DNA of 5,663 nt from Enterocloster bolteae (GCA_021769025.1 JAETTS010000190.1:1-5663); one strand, 5' to 3'; positions 1 to 5,524 are shown, numbered from the stretch's first letter. Numbers and translations are program-made. Notes: generated from the letters alone by a model not told the origin.

Positions 1-134
1 ACTCTCTCTGGATCCGTGTCCGCCACGGCGACAATCTCAATCAGGTCTGGAAATTTTCTGGAACCGTAAGCATAGATGTCTTTGCCTCTATGCCCCAATC
101 CGGCGATGGCAACCTTTAATTTTCTTTTTTCCAA
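1..134 (-). CDS. Gfo/Idh/MocA-family NAD(P)-dependent oxidoreductase, N-terminal part only
   Basis: The gene runs off the left edge; 44 codons are visible. After a short basic start the protein reads KVAIAGLGHRGKD, a beta strand followed by the Rossmann dinucleotide motif GxGxxG at residues 12-17. A second strand, IVAVADTDPER, follows at about residues 34-44, with the acidic residue at the strand end that usually contacts the ribose of NAD(P). This arrangement is typical of the Gfo/Idh/MocA family, cytoplasmic enzymes that oxidise or reduce sugars, inositols and similar polyols. The start is TTG at 134-132. It is chosen because AGGAGGAAGG at 152-143 lies 8 nt upstream and no ATG is suitably placed. 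The substrate-determining C-terminal domain is outside the window, so the substrate is unknown. The gene is divergent from an AraC-type regulator, which fits an inducible sugar-catabolism role. The family call is fairly sure; the specific function is not. Confidence 0.8.
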   Translation of the reverse strand, partial: MEKRKLKVAIAGLGHRGKDIYAYGSRKFPDLIEIVAVADTDPER

Positions 135-142
135 TTGTTTTG

Positions 143-152
143 CCTTCCTCCT
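143..152 (-). promoter_or_regulatory. Ribosome binding site that fixes a TTG start
   Basis: On the minus strand AGGAGGAAGG is a near-perfect anti-16S match, 8 nt before TTG at 134-132. It is the main reason for accepting a non-ATG start for the oxidoreductase. Confidence 0.8.
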
Positions 153-186
153 ATGCATAATGCATAATATTATTTTTAATTACAAA

Positions 187-192
187 ATTATA
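187..192 (-). promoter_or_regulatory. Candidate -10 element of the oxidoreductase promoter
   Basis: The minus strand reads TATAAT at 192-187, a consensus -10 box, which would start transcription near 180. No recognisable -35 box lies 16-19 nt upstream (the 17-nt position reads TACATT). A strong -10 with a poor -35 is what an activator-dependent promoter looks like. The proximal arm of the inverted repeat at 214-222 sits beside the place where the -35 should be. Confidence 0.5.
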
Positions 193-213
193 GTAGCATA
201 AATGACAAAAATG

Positions 214-252
214 TATTAGAATAAAAATCATATTCATAGCACGATTCTAATA
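214..252. promoter_or_regulatory. Inverted repeat, candidate operator of the AraC-type regulator
   Basis: TATTAGAAT (214-222) and ATTCTAATA (244-252) form a perfect 9-bp inverted repeat. The arm centres are 30 bp apart, about three helical turns, so both would face the same side of the DNA. One arm touches the expected -35 region of the leftward gene; the other overlaps the -10 box of the regulator gene. This would suit activation of the oxidoreductase plus autorepression. AraC-family proteins more often use direct repeats, so the assignment to this regulator is inference from position. Confidence 0.5.
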
Positions 253-256
253 TAAT
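251..256 (+). promoter_or_regulatory. Candidate -10 element of the AraC-type regulator gene
   Basis: The plus strand reads TATAAT, a consensus -10 box, predicting a start point near 263. The sequence 17 nt upstream (TCATAT, 228-233) is a poor -35 box. A start near 263 excludes the upstream ATG at 257 and supports translation from 281. Confidence 0.5.
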
Positions 257-280
257 ATGCTTATTTTGGAGGATTTTAAA

Positions 281-1516
281 ATGGAATGGAATACACTTCT
301 GAAAATGGTCACCTGCTGCCTGGACTGTCCTGCTGTCATCGTTCAGGGCATGGAACAGCTGACCGCTTACTTTAAGAATCGGATTTTTTTCGCAGATGAG
401 ATTATGACCGGCTACCAGCAGCTTCTGGAGAATGTCGTATACCACAAGGTTCCCGGAACCACCTGCTGCATCACCGAATGCTTTCATACCTATACCTGCC
501 TGATGGTTCTTGAGAAGGATTCTTTCCTGATCCTGGGCCCCTATCTTACAGGAAAGCCTACAGAGGAATTCACAAACTGTGTCAGCAGAGAGAATCGGCT
601 GCCTCTGTCCATGATCCCTTCCCTGAAGCATTTTTACAGCCAGCTTCCCATCTTAACCCATATTCGGATTCAGTCTGTGACAGAGGTTCTAAAAGACTAT
701 GCCGGCTATCTGGCCTCCGGCCCTTTTTACATCCATTCGGTGGAAAAATCAGCAGACATCGGGGAAACCTGGCTTCAGATTCAGGAGAATCATCTGGACA
801 CCTATCAGACCATGTTAGAAGAAAAATATCAGAACGATCTAAATCTTTGCAAAGCCCTGTTGGCAGGGGATTTGGATACCTGCCTTCGGATCCAGCATGT
901 CAAAAATTACGGGTTTATCCCTCTGGATCCCAAGAAAAAGGACACCTTCAGCCATTTAATCTATGACTACAGCTTCAATATTCTTTACCGGATTATCACG
1001 TACGCCGCTGGAGTCCCTGCCCTCTATATCCAGGAACTGCAGGACAAATGGAACCACCGGATCAACAACCGGCTGGTTTCTTTTGACCATAGCTTCTTCG
1101 GTGCAGATATGATTACCTCATACTGTGCCCTGGTTCAGAGAAAAAGCTTTCGGCAGCACTCGATCCACATAAAAAAAGCCCTGGCCTACATAAGTTCTCA
1201 CTTAAGTACATCCATCACCATTGACAGCCTGGCTTCCTGCCTCCATGTGTCCAAAGGCCATCTGTCCAAAGTATTCAAAGATGAGATGGGGGAAAGCATC
1301 GTCAGCTATATCAATCGGGAACGGATCTACCATGCCCTCCCCATGATGCAGGATTCTGAGATGAAAATACAGGATATCTGCCTGTGTGTGGGAATCGAAG
1401 ACTCCAATTATTTCTCCAGGTTGTTTAAAAAATATATGGGTATATCCCCTGTGGAATACCAGAAACAGACTACTGGCATTTCTTCCTCCCGGCGTTTTCC
1501 TGAGAAGCTGGGTTAA
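281..1516 (+). CDS. AraC-family transcriptional regulator, 411 aa
   Basis: A cytoplasmic DNA-binding regulator. The C-terminal AraC/XylS domain covers about residues 295-396. Its first helix-turn-helix is about 313-334 (ITIDSLASCLHVSKGHLSKVF) with the family pattern 'SxxxLSKxFK'. The second is about 363-386, followed by the family-typical end YFSRLFKKYMGISPVEY. The first 290 residues have no motif I can name with certainty; this part should hold ligand sensing and dimerisation. It is unusual in having CC pairs at 12-13 and 63-64 and further Cys at 16, 67 and 73. The start is ATG 281, with GGAGGA at 268-273 and 7 nt spacing. The in-frame ATG at 257 would lie upstream of the predicted start point. 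The gene is divergent from the Gfo/Idh/MocA oxidoreductase, its probable target. The family is certain; target and effector are inferred or unknown. Confidence 0.93.
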   Translation: MEWNTLLKMVTCCLDCPAVIVQGMEQLTAYFKNRIFFADEIMTGYQQLLENVVYHKVPGTTCCITECFHTYTCLMVLEKDSFLILGPYLTGKPTEEFTNCVSRENRLPLSMIPSLKHFYSQLPILTHIRIQSVTEVLKDYAGYLASGPFYIHSVEKSADIGETWLQIQENHLDTYQTMLEEKYQNDLNLCKALLAGDLDTCLRIQHVKNYGFIPLDPKKKDTFSHLIYDYSFNILYRIITYAAGVPALYIQELQDKWNHRINNRLVSFDHSFFGADMITSYCALVQRKSFRQHSIHIKKALAYISSHLSTSITIDSLASCLHVSKGHLSKVFKDEMGESIVSYINRERIYHALPMMQDSEMKIQDICLCVGIEDSNYFSRLFKKYMGISPVEYQKQTTGISSSRRFPEKLG

Positions 1517-1567
1517 CTGTCAGCGCCTAACCGGTGAAACGTATCCATATTCAGATGCTCAGAATAA

Positions 1568-1603
1568 AGAGTCCGGCTTACCGGACTCTCGCGCCGGAGC
1601 GCG
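1568..1603. repeat. Two adjacent hairpins after the AraC-type gene
   Basis: AGAGTCCGG (1568-1576) pairs with CCGGACTCT (1581-1589) around a CTTA loop, a perfect 9-bp stem. Immediately after, CGCGC (1590-1594) pairs with GCGCG (1599-1603) around CGGA. In the plus direction no T-run follows, so termination of the regulator transcript here would be weak. In the minus direction the first hairpin is followed by TTATTCT, a poor T-tract. The stems are certain at sequence level; a terminator role is only possible. Confidence 0.5.
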
Positions 1604-1623
1604 GTTTCGTAAACTGCCATCTT

Positions 1624-1708
1624 CCTCCTCGCGTAGGTATTGGCTCACTTAGCGGATGCAATGAGCTTAGTGAACAAGCCCATACGTGTTGCGCATCCTG
1701 CCTGGAGG
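1624..1708. other. Structured gene-free element, possible RNA or dispersed repeat
   Basis: This is the core of a 318-base stretch (1517-1834) without a convincing gene. TCACTTAGC (1645-1653) pairs with GCTTAGTGA (1665-1673) with one mismatch. The 11-base loop between them begins GGATGC (1654-1659), which is fully complementary to GCATCC (1693-1698), allowing a pseudoknot or an alternative fold. CCTCC (1624-1628) can close the region with GGAGG (1704-1708). GGC (1642-1644) and GCC (1678-1680) also match. I do not recognise it as a known riboswitch or small RNA class. A dispersed intergenic repeat or a structured RNA are both possible, and the strand is unknown. Confidence 0.35.
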
Positions 1709-1716
1709 GCTTTTCG

Positions 1717-1743
1717 TTCCATAGGACGAACTTTCCTATGGAA
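1717..1743. repeat. 10-bp palindrome with 7-base loop
   Basis: TTCCATAGGA (1717-1726) and TCCTATGGAA (1734-1743) are perfect complements around CGAACTT. Neither strand has a T-run directly after the stem, so it is not a standard terminator. It lies between the structured core and the terminator of the Cys/Asn-rich gene and may form the edge of a repeat element. Confidence 0.6.
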
Positions 1744-1744
1744 T

Positions 1745-1775
1745 AAAAAACCTGCAGAGCCTGTAGCTCTGCAGG
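1745..1775 (-). terminator. Rho-independent terminator of the Cys/Asn-rich gene
   Basis: Read on the minus strand, CCTGCAGAGC and GCTCTGCAGG form a perfect 10-bp stem around a 5-base loop and are followed directly by six T (1750-1745). It lies 59 bases past the stop codon of the minus-strand gene ending at 1835. This is the clearest terminator in the window. In the plus direction there is no T-run, so it acts only leftward. Confidence 0.88.
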
Positions 1776-1781
1776 GTGTAA

Positions 1782-1809
1782 CCGGCAAGGTCGTCAACCT
1801 TGTTTCCGG
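1782..1809 (-). other. Small 3' untranslated hairpin
   Basis: CAAGGT (1786-1791) pairs with ACCTTG (1797-1802). CCGG at 1782-1785 and 1806-1809 extends the stem across a three-base bulge. It sits between the stop codon of the Cys/Asn-rich gene and its terminator, and might stabilise the 3' end of the transcript. No T-run follows. Confidence 0.4.
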
Positions 1810-1834
1810 CAAATGTCCTATATGGGTCACTATT

Positions 1835-2575
1835 TTATTTACAGTTGTTATCCTGCGGCATTTCTGCCAGGCTTACCTCATCGCTGTACTCACTGCCCGC
1901 AGCCTGCTGGGCGCTGTAGATCTGGCCGCCGTACGGGGATGGCATAGGCCTGTTGCAGCCGCAGCTTCCTTCGTTCTCTGCCTGAACCGCATTATCCCAT
2001 CCGTCCTGAAAACCAGTGCGGAACCCATTCTGAAACGCATACTGGTTCGTATTGTCCCTGTAGATTGTGCCACCGTTGTTGCAGCCGCAGTTATTGTTAT
2101 CAGTGCATCTGCATACCCAGCGGCAGACACAGGTGGGCCCATTGCTGATTCCGCCGTTTACCCCGCTGTTGTTCCCGCATCCACAACCACAATTGCAGCC
2201 GCAGGGACGACGGTGACAATTGCAGTTGCACCTGCAGCAGCTACCGCAGTTTACGTTGTTATTGCTTCCGTTATTGTTGCCGCAGTTACAGCCGCAATTG
2301 CAGTTGTTTCCACAATTATTGTTGTTTCCGCTGTTGGTTCCATTGCTGCATACGCAGTTGCAATTACAGCGGCAGATGCAGTTGGCTCCGTTGTTGTTAT
2401 TGTTATTATTATTGTTTCCGTTACCACAGCCGCAGTTGCATCCGCAATTGGTGCCGTTGCTAATTCCACCGCCTACTCCGCAGTTGTTATTTCCACATCC
2501 ACAGTTCCAGTTATTACATCTATTGCAGCACCTGCGGCCACATCTGCAAGGATTGCATCCACAAATTAAACACAT
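1835..2575 (-). CDS. Cys/Asn-rich low-complexity protein, putative spore coat or exosporium component, 246 aa
   Basis: I do not recognise a named family. The protein has 46 Cys and 61 Asn in 246 residues, with 43 of the Cys in residues 1-165. That part is built from Cys-x-Cys steps (CNCGC, CICRCNCNC, CRCNCNC), Asn runs (nine at 54-62) and Gly. Two stretches look duplicated: GVGGGISNGTNC (33-44) and GVNGGISNGPTC (138-149). The last 80 residues are ordinary in composition, with a Gly-aromatic repeat NGFRTGFQDGW at 183-193 and an acidic end. There is no signal peptide or membrane segment. The start is ATG with AGGAGA at 2589-2584, 8 nt away. An exact SigK-type promoter match lies upstream and a strong terminator downstream, so it is a self-contained unit. 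Comparison with Cys-rich exosporium proteins such as C. difficile CdeC is by composition only. A metal-binding protein is the alternative. Confidence 0.75.
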   Translation of the reverse strand: MCLICGCNPCRCGRRCCNRCNNWNCGCGNNNCGVGGGISNGTNCGCNCGCGNGNNNNNNNNNGANCICRCNCNCVCSNGTNSGNNNNCGNNCNCGCNCGNNNGSNNNVNCGSCCRCNCNCHRRPCGCNCGCGCGNNSGVNGGISNGPTCVCRWVCRCTDNNNCGCNNGGTIYRDNTNQYAFQNGFRTGFQDGWDNAVQAENEGSCGCNRPMPSPYGGQIYSAQQAAGSEYSDEVSLAEMPQDNNCK

Positions 2576-2611
2576 ATCTTTATTCTCCTAATATTGATCA
2601 AGTTTGTACTA

Positions 2612-2640
2612 TATCTTATGTGGGAATCAGAATATGTGTG
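2612..2640 (-). promoter_or_regulatory. SigK-type (late mother-cell sporulation) promoter
   Basis: On the minus strand CACA (2640-2637) is followed by exactly 16 nt and then CATAAGATA (2620-2612). The SigK consensus known from Bacillus subtilis is mACm, 16-17 nt, CATAnnnTA, and every defined position matches. The start point would fall near 2605, leaving about 30 nt of leader containing the AGGAGA ribosome site. A SigA reading (TTGCAC, 17 nt, CATAAG) is much weaker. SigE, which shares the CATA-type -10, is a less good fit for the -35. Confidence 0.65.
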
Positions 2641-2669
2641 CAAACGTGATTTTCAGGAGAATGTTCTTT

Positions 2670-4106
2670 CTATGCCCGCAGCTGCTCCATTGGATCTCTT
2701 CCCAGGATTCCAGGTTCTGTCATCGTATAAGGATCCAGAACCGTATTCAGCTGCTCCTGATCCATCAACCCTCGTTCCAGAATCAGATCCCTTACCTGGC
2801 GTCCGGTACGCAGCGCCTCCTTGGCGATGCCTGCCGCTGTCTCATAGCCTACATACGGGCAGATGGCGGTGATTACCCCGATGCTATTCTCCACCTGCCT
2901 GCGGCAGTGTTCCTTGTTGGCCGTAATGCCTGTCACACAGTTGTCCACCAGAGTTTTCACGGCAAAGGTCAGGGTCTCAATGGACTCAAACAACTTATAG
3001 AAAATGATAGGCTCAAATGCATTCAACTCCAACTGCCCGGCTTCCGCCGCCATGGTGATAGTCACATCATTTCCAATAATATTGAACGCCACCTGATTGA
3101 CCACCTCAGGGATCACCGGATTGATCTTACCAGGCATGATGGAAGAGCCATTCTGTCTTGCCGGAAGATTGATCTCTCCGAAGCCGGTTCTGGGACCAGA
3201 GGACATAAGGCGCAGGTCGTTTGACATTTTAGACAGATTTACAGCACAATTTTTAACAATGCCAGATATGGATGCATAGCTGTCAAGATTCTGGGTAGCG
3301 TCGATCATATCATAAGACTGCACCAGTTCTTCTCCGGTTAAGGTGGACATATTCTTCACTACCCGGTGAAAATACTGTACGTCTGCGTTGAGCCCGGTTC
3401 CGATGGCTGTACCCCCTAGGTTCAAGCTTCGGATTTCCTCTTTGGCGTTATCAAAACGCTTAATATCCCTCCGGATTGCAGAGGCATAGGCGTGGAACTC
3501 CTGCCCCAGGCGGATGGGCACTGCATCCTGAAGCTGTGTCCTGCCCATCTTGATCACAGAATCAAACTCTTTGGATTTCTCAAGTAACGCATTCTCCAGC
3601 CGTTTCAGCTGCTCCTGGGCCTTGGAAAGCAGCTTCAGGGCTGCCATCTTGCCACAGGAAGGGAACACATCATTGGTAGACTGTCCGAAATTCACATGGT
3701 CGTTGGGGTTGACCAGTGCATAGTCCCCCTTCTCTCCGCCCAGAATCTCAATAGCCCGGTTAGCAATCACCTCATTAGCATTCATATTTAAGGAAGTTCC
3801 TGCTCCTCCCTGGATAGGATCCACAATAAACTGGTCATGAAGTTTTCCTGCGATGATCTCGTCACAGGCCTGGGTGATGGCGGATGCCCGCCGTTTATCC
3901 AACTCCCCCACCTCAAAATTGGTGATAGCCGCAGCCTTTTTGATCTGGGCTACACTGTTAATAAGCTCCGGATGCATTTTCAATCCGGTTATGTGAAAGT
4001 TTTCATAAGCACGCAAGGTCTGTACTCCATAATACACGTCCATAGGGACTTCTTTTTCTCCGATGGAATCATGCTCCAAACGATAATTCTTTTTTTCTTC
4101 CTTCAT
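2670..4106 (-). CDS. aspA: Aspartate ammonia-lyase (aspartase), 478 aa
   Basis: Catalyses L-aspartate to fumarate plus ammonia in the cytoplasm, feeding amino-acid carbon into fumarate reduction and other anaerobic routes. All conserved blocks of the aspartase/fumarase superfamily are present: QGGAGTSLNMNANEV (99-113), NPNDHVNFGQSTND (133-146), MGRTQLQDAVP (187-197), and the mobile signature loop GSSIMPGKINP (320-330) carrying the catalytic Ser. The block after it, VIPEVVNQV followed by TMAAEAGQLELN, is aspartase-like; FumC has NPTQCE there. The start is ATG 4106, with GGGGAG at 4121-4116 and 9 nt spacing. The resulting 478 aa equals the length of E. coli AspA, and the N-terminus (RLEHDSIGEKEVP) aligns with it. 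It is divergent from a LysR-type gene that probably controls it. No convincing terminator lies in the 94 bases before the Cys/Asn-rich gene, so some readthrough is possible. Confidence 0.93.
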   Translation of the reverse strand: MKEEKKNYRLEHDSIGEKEVPMDVYYGVQTLRAYENFHITGLKMHPELINSVAQIKKAAAITNFEVGELDKRRASAITQACDEIIAGKLHDQFIVDPIQGGAGTSLNMNANEVIANRAIEILGGEKGDYALVNPNDHVNFGQSTNDVFPSCGKMAALKLLSKAQEQLKRLENALLEKSKEFDSVIKMGRTQLQDAVPIRLGQEFHAYASAIRRDIKRFDNAKEEIRSLNLGGTAIGTGLNADVQYFHRVVKNMSTLTGEELVQSYDMIDATQNLDSYASISGIVKNCAVNLSKMSNDLRLMSSGPRTGFGEINLPARQNGSSIMPGKINPVIPEVVNQVAFNIIGNDVTITMAAEAGQLELNAFEPIIFYKLFESIETLTFAVKTLVDNCVTGITANKEHCRRQVENSIGVITAICPYVGYETAAGIAKEALRTGRQVRDLILERGLMDQEQLNTVLDPYTMTEPGILGRDPMEQLRA

Positions 4107-4228
4107 CCTTTTCTTCTCCCCATTCTTCCTGTTTTCCTGTCTTTTCCAAAATCTTTGTAACCCTTCAGCTGCCCCTTGCACCGTCACAAATCTTTATGAA
4201 AAAGGACCGTATTGCCGGTATGCTGTTC

Positions 4229-4257
4229 TTGACTTGAGTATAAATCCATACTACAAT
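4229..4257 (+). promoter_or_regulatory. SigA-type promoter of the LysR-type gene
   Basis: TTGACT (4229-4234), 17 nt, then TACAAT (4252-4257): five of six matches in each box with ideal spacing. The start point would be near 4264, giving a leader of about 64 nt that contains the dyad at 4286-4309. Confidence 0.7.
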
Positions 4258-4266
4258 AGTTTCAAA
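4237..4266 (-). promoter_or_regulatory. aspA: SigA-type promoter of aspA
   Basis: On the minus strand TTGAAA (4266-4261), 18 nt, then TATACT (4242-4237). Each box has five of six consensus matches. The start point would be near 4230, leaving a leader of about 124 nt. It occupies almost the same DNA as the LysR-gene promoter on the other strand, so the two should compete for polymerase. Confidence 0.6.
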
Positions 4267-4285
4267 TACATATAATATCATACTT

Positions 4286-4309
4286 TCTATAGATATATGT
4301 CTATAGAAG
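4286..4309. promoter_or_regulatory. Dyad, probable LysR-type regulator binding site
   Basis: TTCTATAGA (4286-4294) and TCTATAGAA (4301-4309) are a perfect 9-bp inverted repeat with a 6-bp spacer. The centre, 4297.5, is about 67 bp upstream of the predicted aspA start point, matching the usual position near -65 of LysR recognition sites. Relative to the regulator's own start point it lies at about +22 to +45, where bound protein could block transcription. Confidence 0.65.
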
Positions 4310-4327
4310 GAACAGGAGGGGCTTTCC

Positions 4328-5257
4328 ATGTTCCAGGGGATGCACTATGTCTACCAGGTTTATAAAGAAATGAACTTTTCCAGGGCGGCACGAAACCTGT
4401 ATATCAGCCAGCCGTCTTTAAGCGCTGCTGTCAAGAAGGTGGAGGCTCAGATTGGCTATCCCATCTTTGACCGCAGCTCCAGCCCTATCCAGCTTACAGA
4501 GTTGGGGAAGGAATACATCCGTTCCATTGAAATCATCATGGATGTGGAAAATGGCTTTCAGAATTATGTCAACGACATGCGGGAGCTGAAAAGCGGCTCC
4601 ATCTCCGTAGGGGGGACGAATCTGTTTGCCTCCTACGTGCTGCCACCGATTCTGGTGCGCTTCACAGAGCATTACCCCCATATCCATATCGACCTGACAG
4701 AAGCCACTACTTCCGCCTTGACGGAGCGGCTTTTTTCCGGCTCCCTGGATCTTCTGATCGATAACCAAAGCATGGATCTGTCCATCTATGGCAAACGCTT
4801 TTTCTGTGAAGAGCATCTTCTGTTGACGGTTCCAGTTCGGTTTTCTGTCTGTGAAAAGTTAAAAAACTATGCCCTCACTGCAGGGGATATACGAAAAAAC
4901 CGCCATCTGAACTCCCGGATCCCTCCGGTTTCCCTGGAGCTCTTTCAAAATGAGCCATTTCTCCTCTTAAAAACCGGCAATGACACCAGAGAACGCGCCG
5001 ACCGAATCTGCCGCAGTTTCCATTTTCTGCCTCGGATCCAGTTAGAGCTGGAACAGCAGATCACCGCTTACAACTTGTCCCGCTATGGCATGGGGATCTC
5101 GTTCTGTTCCGATACCCTGATCCGCCACGTGCCAGAGGATGAAAGCCTGATCTATTACAAGCTGAATCACCAGGATGCCTCCAGAGAAGTGAATTTCTAT
5201 TATAAACGGAAACGATATATGCCGAAGATCGTAAGCGCCTTTTTAGATATGATTTAA
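4328..5257 (+). CDS. LysR-type transcriptional regulator, 309 aa, probable regulator of aspA
   Basis: A LysR-family regulator of normal length. The N-terminal winged helix-turn-helix covers about residues 4-62: FSRAARNLYISQPSLSAAVK (17-36) is the helix-turn-helix, and VEAQIGYPIFDRS followed by LTELG is the family-typical wing region. A linker helix runs to about 88. The effector-binding domain begins at SISVGGTNLF (91-100) and extends to the end with the two-lobed substrate-binding pattern (ITAYNLSRYGMGISFCSD at 245-262). The start is ATG 4328 with AGGAGGG at 4315-4321, 6 nt away. Divergence from aspA with a -65-type dyad between them suggests that it activates aspA and represses itself. The effector is not visible from sequence; aspartate, fumarate or a related dicarboxylate would be a guess. 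Confidence 0.92.
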   Translation: MFQGMHYVYQVYKEMNFSRAARNLYISQPSLSAAVKKVEAQIGYPIFDRSSSPIQLTELGKEYIRSIEIIMDVENGFQNYVNDMRELKSGSISVGGTNLFASYVLPPILVRFTEHYPHIHIDLTEATTSALTERLFSGSLDLLIDNQSMDLSIYGKRFFCEEHLLLTVPVRFSVCEKLKNYALTAGDIRKNRHLNSRIPPVSLELFQNEPFLLLKTGNDTRERADRICRSFHFLPRIQLELEQQITAYNLSRYGMGISFCSDTLIRHVPEDESLIYYKLNHQDASREVNFYYKRKRYMPKIVSAFLDMI

Positions 5258-5284
5258 GGGCCAAATGTACTGTCTTGCCTTTTC

Positions 5285-5308
5285 AGGACATGGCCAAAGC
5301 CAGGTCCT
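5285..5308. terminator. Hairpin after the LysR-type gene, weak terminator candidate
   Basis: AGGAC (5285-5289) and TGGC (5291-5294) pair with GCCA (5299-5302) and GTCCT (5304-5308) around a CAAA loop with one A-G mismatch. It lies 28 bases past the stop codon. No T-run follows directly, so terminator strength is doubtful. Confidence 0.4.
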
Positions 5309-5323
5309 CAAAGGCTATTATAT

Positions 5324-5338
5324 CTATAAGTTTTATAG
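5324..5338. repeat. Short CTATAA dyad
   Basis: CTATAA (5324-5329) and TTATAG (5333-5338) form an inverted repeat with a 3-base centre. The TCTATA core resembles the dyad next to the LysR promoter, and another TCTATA occurs at about 5346-5351. It might be a second binding site for the LysR-type protein, but AT-rich DNA gives such matches by chance. Confidence 0.25.
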
Positions 5339-5425
5339 GTATTTATCTATATCTGTTCACTAATTTTTAAGTTATCTCTTTGTCAATTTTTTTGGTGGAT
5401 TTTTTCAAAAACCACTGGACTAATG

Positions 5426-5460
5426 TCACATTTTGTGAGAAAATAATAATTAAGTATGAT
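5426..5460 (+). promoter_or_regulatory. Promoter and overlapping dyad for the downstream iron-sulfur gene
   Basis: TTGTGA (5433-5438), 16 nt, then TATGAT (5455-5460) is a plausible SigA promoter with a start near 5467 and a leader of about 58 nt. TCACA (5426-5430) and TGTGA (5434-5438) form an inverted repeat with a 3-bp centre over the -35 box, a natural position for a repressor. I cannot name the regulator. Confidence 0.5.
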
Positions 5461-5524
5461 GTGATAAATTTAACAATACCAACAAAATACTTCACACTTA
5501 TTACTTATTGAAAGGAGTTTTACA

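Noticed and set aside
154..167. Tandem TGCATAA repeat in the oxidoreductase leader
   Set aside because: Only two 7-base copies in AT-rich DNA; it lies between the predicted start point and the ribosome site, with no clear role.
257..280. Upstream ATG of the AraC-type gene
   Set aside because: It directly abuts the -10 box (251-256), so it would lie before the transcript start. The GGAGGA site serves ATG 281.
188..631. 147-codon minus-strand frame antisense to the AraC-type gene
   Set aside because: It lies opposite a clear gene, with no recognisable domain and no independent support.
1950..2560. CRISPR-like or minisatellite appearance of repeated CCGCAGTTGCA-type units
   Set aside because: The units are irregular, have no unique spacers and keep the reading frame; they are codon repeats of the Cys/Asn-rich protein.
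1640..2569. Long plus-strand frame of 309 codons, rich in Ala, Val and Ile
   Set aside because: It mirrors the repetitive Cys/Asn codons of the minus-strand gene. It starts at a TTG without a ribosome site and has no domain. The minus strand has ribosome site, promoter and terminator.
2670..4106. Fumarase class II instead of aspartase
   Set aside because: The residues after the signature loop (VIPEVVNQV) and the AAEAGQLELN block match aspartase rather than FumC (NPTQCE).
4107..4187. 27-codon N-terminal extension of aspA from a GTG
   Set aside because: The extension has no counterpart in AspA, lacks a good ribosome site, and the internal ATG at 4106 has GGGGAG at proper spacing and gives the usual length.
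5380..5385. TTGACA on the minus strand as a -35 box
   Set aside because: No acceptable -10 box follows at 16-18 nt, and no leftward gene begins nearby.
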